Part shown: piece after piece, positions 5,965 to 12,166 of the stretch | How positions within the stretch are numbered: position 1 is the stretch's first letter | How the letters are laid out: each line of letters begins with the position of its first letter | Assembly (NCBI GenBank): GCA_903938075.1 | Contig: CAJABS010000180.1 | Span: 1-15,628, forward strand | Length of the DNA stretch: 15,628 nt | Direction: 5' to 3' | Source of the DNA: an uncultured Chloroflexota bacterium | GTDB taxonomy: Bacteria; Chloroflexota; Limnocylindria; Limnocylindrales; Limnocylindraceae | Made by a program: the position numbers and the translations under genes | Notes under the pieces: generated by a model | Seen by the model: the letters and a program-made list of their open reading frames with translations, nothing else | Database searches by the model: none | What the model was told of the DNA's origin: nothing

Positions 5965-7055
5965 AGTCGCACGCGCGGGTCGAGAATGGCGTACAGGAGG
6001 TCGGCAACGAGGTTACCGATCACGACCATGACGGATCCGATCAGAAGGATCGACATCAAGACCGGGTAGTCCAAGTTGTTTGTCGCCTGCAGCGTTAGTC
6101 GACCGATCCCTGGCCACGAGAAGATGGACTCCGTGATGAGCGCGCCACCAAAGAGGAAGGGGAGCGCGAGCCCGATGTTCGTGGCAAACGGCACCAGTGC
6201 GGTGCGCAGTGCATGTCGAACCAGCACTCGAGCACGGGTCAGACCCTTTGCTCGGGCAGTACGCACATGCTCCATAGAGAGCGCGTCAATGACGCTGGCA
6301 CGCACGTAGCGCGAGTCACCAGAGAAGCTAACGATCACCAACGTCATCACCGGCAGGATGAGGTGCGCACCAAGATCGAGCAGTGCCGTGACCGGATTGT
6401 TGGAGAAGTACTGCCAATAGAGGTCGCTACCGAATGCAGGCGACTCGCGGCCGTTCACCATGCCGTCCACCGGAGTGAGGTTCAGCAGGATCGCGAAGAG
6501 CCACATGATCAAGAAGCCGAGGAGGAAGGTGGGGAACGTGGAGAGCACATAGGTGACCGTTGTCACAGAGTTATCTAAGCGCCCCCCGTTGTTTACGCCG
6601 GTGTAGACCCCAACGATCACCGCGAGCGTTAACCAAATGACGATTGAGAGCCCAGCCAGAATGAGCGTTGGAAGGGCTGCGGCCGCGATGAGGCCCGCCA
6701 CAGACTCGCCATTGAAGTACGAGTAGCCAAGCTCACCGTGAATGATGCCCGTGTAAACCCCAGAGATGGCTGGCGGTAGGAAGCTCGGGAAGCCGGTTGG
6801 TCCGATCAGGGCATCCAGACCGTCGGCATCGCGCCGGCAGGCACCGAGCCAGCGGCAGTACTGCACCGGCACAGGTTGATCGAGCCCAAGGGACTTCAGG
6901 TACCCCTCTTTCTGGGCGGCGGTGTACTTAGGATTGAGAGCATATTTCTGCTCAGGGCCACCCGGCGCGGCGAGGAGTAGGGCATAGATCAGGACGGTGG
7001 AGCCAAGCATGATCGTAACGCCGAGCGCGATGCGCTTCAAAGCGAATTTGATCAT
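5961..7055 (-). CDS. oppB: Oligopeptide/dipeptide ABC transporter permease OppB/DppB
   Basis: This 364-residue protein is the other half of the peptide permease. The first membrane segment (about 8-30) leads into the family's long periplasmic region. Here that region carries the pair Cys67 and Cys72 (YCRWLGAC), which could form a disulfide. Five further membrane segments follow. The EAA loop is MEHVRTARAKGLTRARVLVR (about 251-270), and the C-terminal end reads DLLYAILDPRVRL as is typical. AGGAGG (7060-7065) lies 4 nt before the ATG. The gene is separated from oppA by a 143-bp gap with stem-loops, so it may be expressed at a lower level than the receptor. Confidence 0.93.
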   Translation of the reverse strand: MIKFALKRIALGVTIMLGSTVLIYALLLAAPGGPEQKYALNPKYTAAQKEGYLKSLGLDQPVPVQYCRWLGACRRDADGLDALIGPTGFPSFLPPAISGVYTGIIHGELGYSYFNGESVAGLIAAAALPTLILAGLSIVIWLTLAVIVGVYTGVNNGGRLDNSVTTVTYVLSTFPTFLLGFLIMWLFAILLNLTPVDGMVNGRESPAFGSDLYWQYFSNNPVTALLDLGAHLILPVMTLVIVSFSGDSRYVRASVIDALSMEHVRTARAKGLTRARVLVRHALRTALVPFATNIGLALPFLFGGALITESIFSWPGIGRLTLQATNNLDYPVLMSILLIGSVMVVIGNLVADLLYAILDPRVRL

Positions 7056-7130
7056 GTGGCCTCCTCTGCAATTAGTCTCCGGACGATCCGCGACGTCGAG
7101 GGGATCTTAGCGGGATATTCAGGGTGATGG

Positions 7131-7172
7131 GCAATCGCCGCGGAGCCCCTCTCGGAGCCCCGCGGCGATTGC
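7131..7172 (-). other. Long stem-loop between oppA and oppB (mRNA stabiliser or attenuator)
   Basis: GCAATCGCCGCGG (7131-7143) and CCGCGGCGATTGC (7160-7172) form a perfect 13-bp stem. On the minus strand the 16-nt interior can extend by CTCC/GGGG around a GAGA loop, a GNRA-type tetraloop. There is no U-run downstream on the minus strand, so it is not a classical terminator. It lies 27 nt after the oppA stop. Stem-loops in this place in binding-protein operons are known to protect upstream mRNA and lower permease expression. Confidence 0.75.
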
Positions 7173-7175
7173 AAA

Positions 7176-7189
7176 CCGAATCGTTTCGG
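7176..7189 (-). other. Small stem-loop directly after the oppA stop
   Basis: CCGAA (7176-7180) and TTCGG (7185-7189) pair around a 4-nt loop. In the minus-strand mRNA it is 9 nt after the oppA TAA and 3 nt before the long stem-loop, giving a tandem of two hairpins. It is too weak to terminate transcription alone. Confidence 0.4.
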
Positions 7190-7198
7190 CTGACCTAC

Positions 7199-8998
7199 TT
7201 AGTTCGACGCGACGTCGAGCTCGTAGGCGTTCCAGAGTGGGCCCCAGGCCGCGTGCTGGGCGTACCCGCTCACGTTGTTCGACACCAGAACGATGTCGAG
7301 CCAGTAGTGCAGCGGAATCGTGACCACGTTCGAGGTCATGATGTTCTGCACTTCAGCCATGAGCGCATCCTGCTCGGCAACGTCGATTGAGGACTTGATC
7401 GCCTCAAGCTTCGTGTCGAGCTCTGGGATGTTCACGAACTGATCGTTGCCGCCACCGTTCTCGTTGGTCTGGGTCGAGTGGTACGAGTCGTACCCGCTCG
7501 GCTCAACCGACGTAATGCCGAAGGCATGCAGCGCAAAGTCGAACGTACCGTAGGCCAGGTTGCACTTCGTGCCGGCTGGCACATCTGTGCGCTGACCGAA
7601 GAGGTCGCCGCTGCCGACTGCGTCAACGATGGCAGTGATGCCGATCGTCTTCAGGTCAGCTGCAAGCAACTGCAACTTGGCACCGCGGGTTGGCTTCAAC
7701 GTGGTGCACATGTCGAGGATTGCCTCGTCACGGTCACCGTCGTTGTCGACATCCTTGTCGACCGTCCCGTTGTTGTTCGTATCGCTCCAGCCGCCATCGG
7801 CCAGAATCTTTGCAGCTCGAGCAAGGTCAAAGGCTTCCACTTCCTGCTCCTCGTAGAAGAAGAAGGCTGGGAGCTCCATGTTCGTTGCTACGAAACCAAC
7901 ATCACCCTCAATCTGCTTGAGGTAGCGCTCTCGGTCGACTGCGGCCGAAACGGCTCGTCGAAGCTCGAGGTCAGAGGCTGGGCAACCACCACCGCGCGCG
8001 TCGCGATTTGGAAGCACGCCGTCTGGATCTGCCTCTGCCGGCGCGCCGTCAGAGCAGGTTGTCTTCGAGTGATTTGGGCGCAGGAACTCAACCGTGAAGC
8101 TTGGGAACGGGCGCTGCTCGTCGCCAAGGTCCTTGGTTGGGGCGTACTGCGAACCGTCAAGGTCGGTGACCATGTCGAGTTCACCGGCGCGGAACTTCGC
8201 AACGCAGGTCTCTGGCGAACCACAGACAACGTACTTCACTCGCGCAAGCTTCGACTGGCTGCCGTTGCGTGGGTCCTTCCAGTATGGGTTGCGAACGACC
8301 ACGGTTTCTACACCTGGGGTTCGGCTCTCATACTTGAACGCACCGCTCGTTGGAACGGTTGGCAGGTCCTTGGTGCGGTAACCCGCGCCCAAGAGCATGT
8401 CATCTGATAGGTCGGTTGCTGGGTTGCCGCCGACGACGGTACCAACGGTGAACTTGCTGAAGTAGTGCTTTGGCGCAAGCGCTGGGCCGTACTTCAGGTT
8501 CTGGTAGAGCTCGGAGTAGTGCACGGTCATCGTTGAGCCTTCGCACACGATCTCCTTGATCTCCTTGGTGCCGACCTTCGAGACCGCAGTGTTCTTCTCA
8601 TCAAGAATCCACTCACGGGCGTACTGGAAGTCGGCGCAGGTGAGATCAACACCGTCGGACCACTTCCACGATCGGAGCTTCCAGGTAACGGTGGCGGCTG
8701 CGCCGTCAACAGTTCCTGGAACCTTAATGCCGCCGTTCTCCTTTGTAGGAATCTCGGTGGCCATCCAAGGCTCAAGCTCAAGCTTGTCGTTCAAGCGGAG
8801 CAGACCATCGCTGGTCATGCCGATGACGTTGCTCGACATCACCGTGCTGTAGTAGAAGGGGTTCAGGCTGTCGACGTCCTGATAGTCACCGATGAGCAAC
8901 GTTGCTCCGGAGACCGTCGAACCGGTCGACCCGCCGCATGCCCCGGCAACGAGTGCGGCAGTAACCGCAAAGGTTGCGAGTAGCGACCTCTTTCGCAT
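7199..8998 (-). CDS. oppA: Oligopeptide/dipeptide ABC transporter substrate-binding lipoprotein (SBP family 5)
   Basis: The 599-residue product is the extracytoplasmic receptor of the operon's importer. The signal peptide has positive residues (MRKR), a hydrophobic core and lipobox VAGAC, giving a lipidated Cys21 followed by a Gly/Ser/Thr linker. The mature part opens with DYQDVDSLNPFYY, the family 5 'LNP' landmark, and keeps the cluster of charged segments typical of DppA/OppA proteins. At about residues 406-425 it has DTNNNGTVDKDVDNDGDRDE, two overlapping DxDxDG-like loops that may bind calcium. A perfect AGGAGG (9005-9010) lies 6 nt before the ATG. It is first in the opp operon and is probably expressed above the permeases because of the stem-loops after it. 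Peptide preference cannot be told. Confidence 0.93.
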   Translation of the reverse strand: MRKRSLLATFAVTAALVAGACGGSTGSTVSGATLLIGDYQDVDSLNPFYYSTVMSSNVIGMTSDGLLRLNDKLELEPWMATEIPTKENGGIKVPGTVDGAAATVTWKLRSWKWSDGVDLTCADFQYAREWILDEKNTAVSKVGTKEIKEIVCEGSTMTVHYSELYQNLKYGPALAPKHYFSKFTVGTVVGGNPATDLSDDMLLGAGYRTKDLPTVPTSGAFKYESRTPGVETVVVRNPYWKDPRNGSQSKLARVKYVVCGSPETCVAKFRAGELDMVTDLDGSQYAPTKDLGDEQRPFPSFTVEFLRPNHSKTTCSDGAPAEADPDGVLPNRDARGGGCPASDLELRRAVSAAVDRERYLKQIEGDVGFVATNMELPAFFFYEEQEVEAFDLARAAKILADGGWSDTNNNGTVDKDVDNDGDRDEAILDMCTTLKPTRGAKLQLLAADLKTIGITAIVDAVGSGDLFGQRTDVPAGTKCNLAYGTFDFALHAFGITSVEPSGYDSYHSTQTNENGGGNDQFVNIPELDTKLEAIKSSIDVAEQDALMAEVQNIMTSNVVTIPLHYWLDIVLVSNNVSGYAQHAAWGPLWNAYELDVASN

Positions 8999-9047
8999 GT
9001 GTTTCCTCCTTATCGGCCTCCCGATTACGGGTGGCCGTTCAGACTTG

Positions 9048-9064
9048 AAGCGCGATCTGCGCTT
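9048..9064 (-). other. Stem-loop at the predicted 5' end of oppA mRNA
   Basis: AAGCGC (9048-9053) and GCGCTT (9059-9064) are exact reverse complements around a 5-nt loop. The predicted transcription start from the TAGGAT box is about 9064-9065, so the message would begin with this hairpin, as the bioY message does. Confidence 0.4.
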
Positions 9065-9070
9065 GGCGGA

Positions 9071-9076
9071 ATCCTA
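9071..9076 (-). promoter_or_regulatory. -10 box of the opp operon
   Basis: The minus strand reads TAGGAT at 9076-9071, with a purine start about 7 nt downstream. The -35 position, 17 bp upstream, falls inside a tandem direct repeat rather than a TTGACA-like box, which suggests activator-dependent expression. The leader to the ATG is about 66 nt and ends in a perfect SD. Confidence 0.45.
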
Positions 9077-9093
9077 TCCGATGCGAAGGGGGT

Positions 9094-9115
9094 ATTACCA
9101 GAGGATTACCAGAGG
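9094..9115. promoter_or_regulatory. Tandem 11-bp direct repeat at the -35 region of the opp promoter
   Basis: ATTACCAGAGG occurs twice in immediate succession (9094-9104 and 9105-9115). An 11-bp period places both copies on the same face of the helix. OmpR/PhoB-type response regulators bind such 11-bp spaced direct repeats next to -10 boxes. The regulator itself is not in the window, so the operator role is inferred. Confidence 0.5.
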
Positions 9116-9154
9116 GGTGCAAAGGGTGGGGTGTGCGGGGGGCGGGGCGGATTG

Positions 9155-9811
9155 TTACGGCTGGAGTCGACGGGTCTCCCAGGGGCCGTTGAGGGTGGCT
9201 CGGAGGTACTCAAACCGGTCGTGGAGGCGGTGTTCGCCCCCCTGCCAGAACTCCCAGTGGGCTGGGGTGACGCGATAGCCGCCCCAGTGCGGCGGCAGCG
9301 CGGGGAGCGACTCTGGGGTGGGGGCGTGCGCCTGTGCGGCAGCGGCGAGGGCCCCCTCCAGGGTCGCTCGATCGGCGATCGGCTCCCCTTGGGCGCTTGC
9401 CCACGCTCCGAGCTGGCTCTCAAGCGGGCGGCTGGCAAAGTAGGCGGCCGACTCTGCCTCTGAGAGGCGAGCCACTGAACCTGAGAGTCGAACCTGGCGC
9501 TCGAGGGTTGGCCACCAGAGGGTGAGGGCTGCCGCAGGCCGGGCGGCGAGGTCGCGCCCCTTACGGCTCCCGTGATTTGTATAGAAGTCGATCCCGGCAG
9601 GGCCGATGCCGCGGATCAGGATCATGCGGACGCTCGGGTCCCCTGCGACGTCGGCCGTGGCGAGGGCGGCGGCGAGGGGCTCAGGGACCTGCGCGGCAAT
9701 CGCCTCGTTCACCCAACGATGAAACTGGTCCACCGGATCGGGGAGAAGATCGTTGGCGTCGAGACGCCCGCGCTGGTAGTTCGAGCGATCGCCGAGCGGC
9801 TGGCTGCCCAT
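9155..9811 (-). CDS. pdxH: Pyridoxamine/pyridoxine 5'-phosphate oxidase
   Basis: The 218-residue flavoenzyme oxidises pyridoxamine or pyridoxine 5'-phosphate to pyridoxal 5'-phosphate, using FMN and oxygen. Length and motifs match the family throughout: YQRGRLD near residue 12, RMILIRG (62-68, FMN phosphate region), FYTNHGSRKGRDL (76-88), TLERQVRLSGSVARLS (102-117), SRPLESQLGAWAS (127-139), and the C-terminal EFWQGGEHRLHDRFEY (177-192) with the substrate-binding HRLHDR. The ATG at 9811 lies 5 nt after the E2 stop and lacks a clear SD, so translation is probably coupled to the upstream E2 gene. Operon placement with lipoyl-enzyme genes suggests a shared cofactor or central-metabolism unit, but no direct link is known to me. 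About 150 bp with the opp promoter follow. Confidence 0.95.
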   Translation of the reverse strand: MGSQPLGDRSNYQRGRLDANDLLPDPVDQFHRWVNEAIAAQVPEPLAAALATADVAGDPSVRMILIRGIGPAGIDFYTNHGSRKGRDLAARPAAALTLWWPTLERQVRLSGSVARLSEAESAAYFASRPLESQLGAWASAQGEPIADRATLEGALAAAAQAHAPTPESLPALPPHWGGYRVTPAHWEFWQGGEHRLHDRFEYLRATLNGPWETRRLQP

Positions 9812-9816
9812 GCGCG

Positions 9817-10509
9817 TTAGGCGAGCCCAGCCGGCGCCTCAAGTCGCGACTTCAGGTCGCCGAGGAAGGCGGCCACGAGTGCGCCATCAACCGCGCGGTG
9901 GTCGGCGGAGAGCGTTGCTGTCAGCATCGTGCGCGCCACTACGGCGCCGTCGCGCACCACGGCGCGCGACTCGCTGCGGCCCGTTGCCAAAATCGCGACC
10001 TGTGGTGGTGTGACGATCGCGGTGAACTGCGTGACTGGGAACGAGCCAAGGTTCGAGAGGGTGAAGGTCTGCTCCGTAAATTCTGCAGGACGCAACTTGC
10101 CGATCTTGGTGCGCGCGACGAGGTCGCGCAGCTCCGTTGAGATGGTGGCGAGATCTTTTGCTGCGCAATCCAGCAGTGCTGGCGCGACGAGACCATCAGG
10201 AATTGCAATTGCGATGCCGATGTTGATCGGCGTGGAGCGCTCAAGCGCCTCACCCTCCCACACCGCGTTGAGTGCAGGATACGCGCCGAGTGATTGAGCG
10301 AGCGCGCGAACCAACCACGCGGTGAGCGTTACTCGATCATCACCAGTGCGTCCGGCGTTGAGCGCTTCGTTCGCGGCAACGACCGCATCCATCTCAATGT
10401 CGGTTGAGACGTAGAAGTGCGGCGCCTTCGCTTTGGACTCCACCATGCGGCGGCTGATCGCCGTCCGCATTGGTGTGAACTCAACGGGGGTTCGCCCTGG
10501 TTTTGGCAT
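9817..10509 (-). CDS. Stand-alone E2 catalytic (acyltransferase) domain of a 2-oxoacid dehydrogenase complex
   Basis: The 230-residue product matches only the C-terminal catalytic domain of dihydrolipoamide acyltransferases, which move an acyl group from lipoyl-lysine to CoA. The start FTPMRTAISRRMVESKAKAPHF is the usual domain opening (P-M-R...I..RM..S), preceded by just ten residues. The conserved LSNLGSFPVTQFTAI (151-165) follows, and the active site is SADHRAVDG (201-209) with His204 and Asp208. The normal N-terminal lipoyl domain, peripheral-subunit-binding domain and linkers are absent. A separate lipoyl-domain gene lies 13 nt upstream. Acyl specificity (acetyl, branched-chain or succinyl) is not clear and no E1 or E3 gene is nearby. 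The start lacks a strong SD. The product might still assemble as a trimer or larger core. Confidence 0.88.
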   Translation of the reverse strand: MPKPGRTPVEFTPMRTAISRRMVESKAKAPHFYVSTDIEMDAVVAANEALNAGRTGDDRVTLTAWLVRALAQSLGAYPALNAVWEGEALERSTPINIGIAIAIPDGLVAPALLDCAAKDLATISTELRDLVARTKIGKLRPAEFTEQTFTLSNLGSFPVTQFTAIVTPPQVAILATGRSESRAVVRDGAVVARTMLTATLSADHRAVDGALVAAFLGDLKSRLEAPAGLA

Positions 10510-10522
10510 GCGAGCGTTCGTC

Positions 10523-10765
10523 TTACTTGCCGTCTTCGACGTAGGCGATCACGGCACCCACTGCGACTTCAGCGCCCGCGGCATGCACGATCTCAACAAG
10601 GGTTCCAGCCACAGGGGCTTCAAACTCGACGGTGGCCTTCTCGGTCTCCAGCTCGCCAATCGGCTGGCCAGCGGTCACGGTATCGCCGACCTTCGCCGTC
10701 CAGGCGCCGATCTTGCCGACCTCGCTGTCGTAACCGAGTCGGGGCATCTCTACTGGTACGCGCAT
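10523..10765 (-). CDS. Free-standing lipoyl-domain protein (partner of the split E2)
   Basis: The 80-residue product is a single biotinyl/lipoyl-attachment domain. It opens with VPVEMPRLGYDSEVGKIGAW, has the attachment hairpin ELETEKATVEFEAP with Lys43 as the probable lipoylated residue, and ends in the matching beta half PVAGTLVEIV...GAVIAYVEDGK. The ETEKA context fits 2-oxoacid dehydrogenase lipoyl domains better than biotin domains, which usually have MKM. The start at 10765 is preferred to the longer reading at 10789 because AGGAGG (10772-10777) lies 6 nt before it. It sits 13 nt before the E2 catalytic gene and probably serves as its mobile acyl-carrying arm in trans. A glycine-cleavage H role is unlikely from length and motif. 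Confidence 0.85.
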   Translation of the reverse strand: MRVPVEMPRLGYDSEVGKIGAWTAKVGDTVTAGQPIGELETEKATVEFEAPVAGTLVEIVHAAGAEVAVGAVIAYVEDGK

Positions 10766-10808
10766 CGCATCCCTCCTTGGGCGGGCCACGGGCGGCTCGC
10801 ACGCTCAT

Positions 10809-10828
10809 GCCGCCCCACGAGGGGAGGC
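10809..10828 (-). other. Stem-loop near the predicted 5' end of the lipoyl-E2-pdxH mRNA
   Basis: GCC (10809-10811) pairs with GGC (10826-10828), and CCCC (10813-10816) pairs with GGGG (10821-10824), across one mismatch and with a 4-nt loop. It starts a few bases after the predicted start site near 10831. Confidence 0.35.
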
Positions 10829-10837
10829 GCTGGGTTC

Positions 10838-10850
10838 AGTGTAGCCCTGC
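10838..10850 (-). promoter_or_regulatory. Promoter (-10 region) of the lipoyl-E2-pdxH operon
   Basis: The minus strand reads GCAGGG (10850-10845), C, then TACACT (10843-10838). The hexamer before the -10 is the same as at the tRNA-His and bioY promoters, here with one extra base between. It lies directly before and at the stop codon of the upstream MFS gene, so this operon may have both its own promoter and read-through. Confidence 0.45.
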
Positions 10851-10852
10851 GC

Positions 10853-12166
10853 CTAGCGCTGTGACTCGAAGGCCGTCTCCGCGGGCATCTCTTCGCCGTG
10901 GTGGATGCGGGTTGCCGTATTCCAGTCATCGCCCACGTCGGCGGTCGCCGCCGCCACCAGGCGGAGGGCCCCCGTGACAATAAAGATGCCGACATAGGTT
11001 GGGTAGGCGATTGGGAGTAGGGCGAGAACGATCACGCCGGCGAGCTGGCCGACGGCAAGCGCCCCCGCGGTGGTTGCACCGTAGGCCGACTGCGCGCGAA
11101 TCGACTCACCAGGTGCGGCGAGTCGCAGCACGCGCTCCTGCGCGGAGAGCATGCCAGCGGCGAACCCGACGGTAATGATGACGATGACGACCAGCAACAC
11201 GATTGGCGCATATGGATTCCATGGTCCAGCGAGTGCCGACGAGGCCATGCCAACGCCGCGAACGATAAGAGAGATGCGGTAGAGGCGACTCGCGGAGCCG
11301 CGCTCCAGCCAGTTGCCAATCACGATCGCGCCAACGAGTGCCGCAGCCGAGCCGATGGCTGCCATGAGGATGGCGTACGCCGCATCTTGCTTCAGTACAA
11401 CGATCGCGTACACCGAAAGGTACGGAGCGAATCCGGCGCCAAGGGCCGAGATGATGTTGGTGCGGAGGAAGCGACGAATTGGTGTGGAGAGTGGCCCAGC
11501 TTTAGCGGAGCGACCGGCCGACACCGCGCCTGGCCGCGGAAGCTTGCGCAGTGCGCGCAAGAAGAGGAGGCTTGCCGCAAGACCGCCAACAAACGCTGGC
11601 GCATAGATGAGGACGCCCCAGTCTTGTTCGCCGACACGAACCAGCAGCGCAACGGGAACGAGGAGCACCGAGCCGAGTCCAAATTGGATCGCGAGCGCAC
11701 GTGGGGCGACGAAGCGGCGTTCGCGCTCGGGAAGGATGCGACCAAACCAGGTCTGCACGTTCGCCCCCGCGATTGCCTGCGCCGTCGCGCCGACGCCGAA
11801 GCCGATGGCAATCAGTCCGATGCCGGCGAGCGGCGGGAGCACCCCAGCGGCAATGGCGATCACCACGGCGATGTACAGGATTGGCCGCAAGAGTGCCGCT
11901 GCGCCGATCAAAATGGTCAGCCGTCGCAGGTCGCCGCCGCTCCTGCGGAGCGCTGTGGGCATGAGCCCCTGCAGGATTCCGCCGACGAAGGGGAAGAGGC
12001 CAATCAGGGTGGCGAGCGCTGGCGATGCGCCAAGCGTGGTGATCAGTGGGATGGAGAGGCTGTCTCCATTAAGTGCGACGGCGATGGCGTCGGAGACAGC
12101 GAGGGTGCGGAAGGCGGCGTAGCGGCCTGTGAGGAATCGCCGCCAGTCGGCGATCGCCTTACTCAC
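10853..12166 (-). CDS. MFS-type membrane protein, substrate unknown
   Basis: The 437-residue product has about twelve hydrophobic segments split by a central loop (about 215-235, rich in Arg, Lys and Pro), the layout of a major facilitator. A motif-A-like stretch (LMPTALRRSGGDLRRLT, about 68-84) follows the second segment but lacks the usual G...DR.GRR. The motif is thus degenerate and the substrate cannot be guessed. The C-terminus is a hydrophilic 30-residue tail. The start is GTG at 12166, overlapping the stop of the upstream nuclease-fold gene as GTGA, so the two are translationally coupled. That coupling is the only functional hint. It is the last gene of the zinc-ribbon operon, and the next operon's promoter begins at its stop. 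Confidence 0.8.
   Translation of the reverse strand: MSKAIADWRRFLTGRYAAFRTLAVSDAIAVALNGDSLSIPLITTLGASPALATLIGLFPFVGGILQGLMPTALRRSGGDLRRLTILIGAAALLRPILYIAVVIAIAAGVLPPLAGIGLIAIGFGVGATAQAIAGANVQTWFGRILPERERRFVAPRALAIQFGLGSVLLVPVALLVRVGEQDWGVLIYAPAFVGGLAASLLFLRALRKLPRPGAVSAGRSAKAGPLSTPIRRFLRTNIISALGAGFAPYLSVYAIVVLKQDAAYAILMAAIGSAAALVGAIVIGNWLERGSASRLYRISLIVRGVGMASSALAGPWNPYAPIVLLVVIVIITVGFAAGMLSAQERVLRLAAPGESIRAQSAYGATTAGALAVGQLAGVIVLALLPIAYPTYVGIFIVTGALRLVAAATADVGDDWNTATRIHHGEEMPAETAFESQR

Noticed and set aside
7131..7172. The oppA-oppB stem-loop as an intrinsic terminator
   Set aside because: No U-run follows on the minus strand, and oppB-F would then lack a visible promoter. Attenuation or mRNA protection is more likely.
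10510..10525. Sequencing frameshift that splits an ordinary E2 gene
   Set aside because: The catalytic protein has its own ATG and domain opening, and joining the frames would still leave no linker or subunit-binding domain. Not fully excluded.
10766..10789. Eight-residue longer start of the lipoyl protein
   Set aside because: The strong AGGAGG (10772-10777) would lie inside the longer reading and is correctly spaced for the ATG at 10765.
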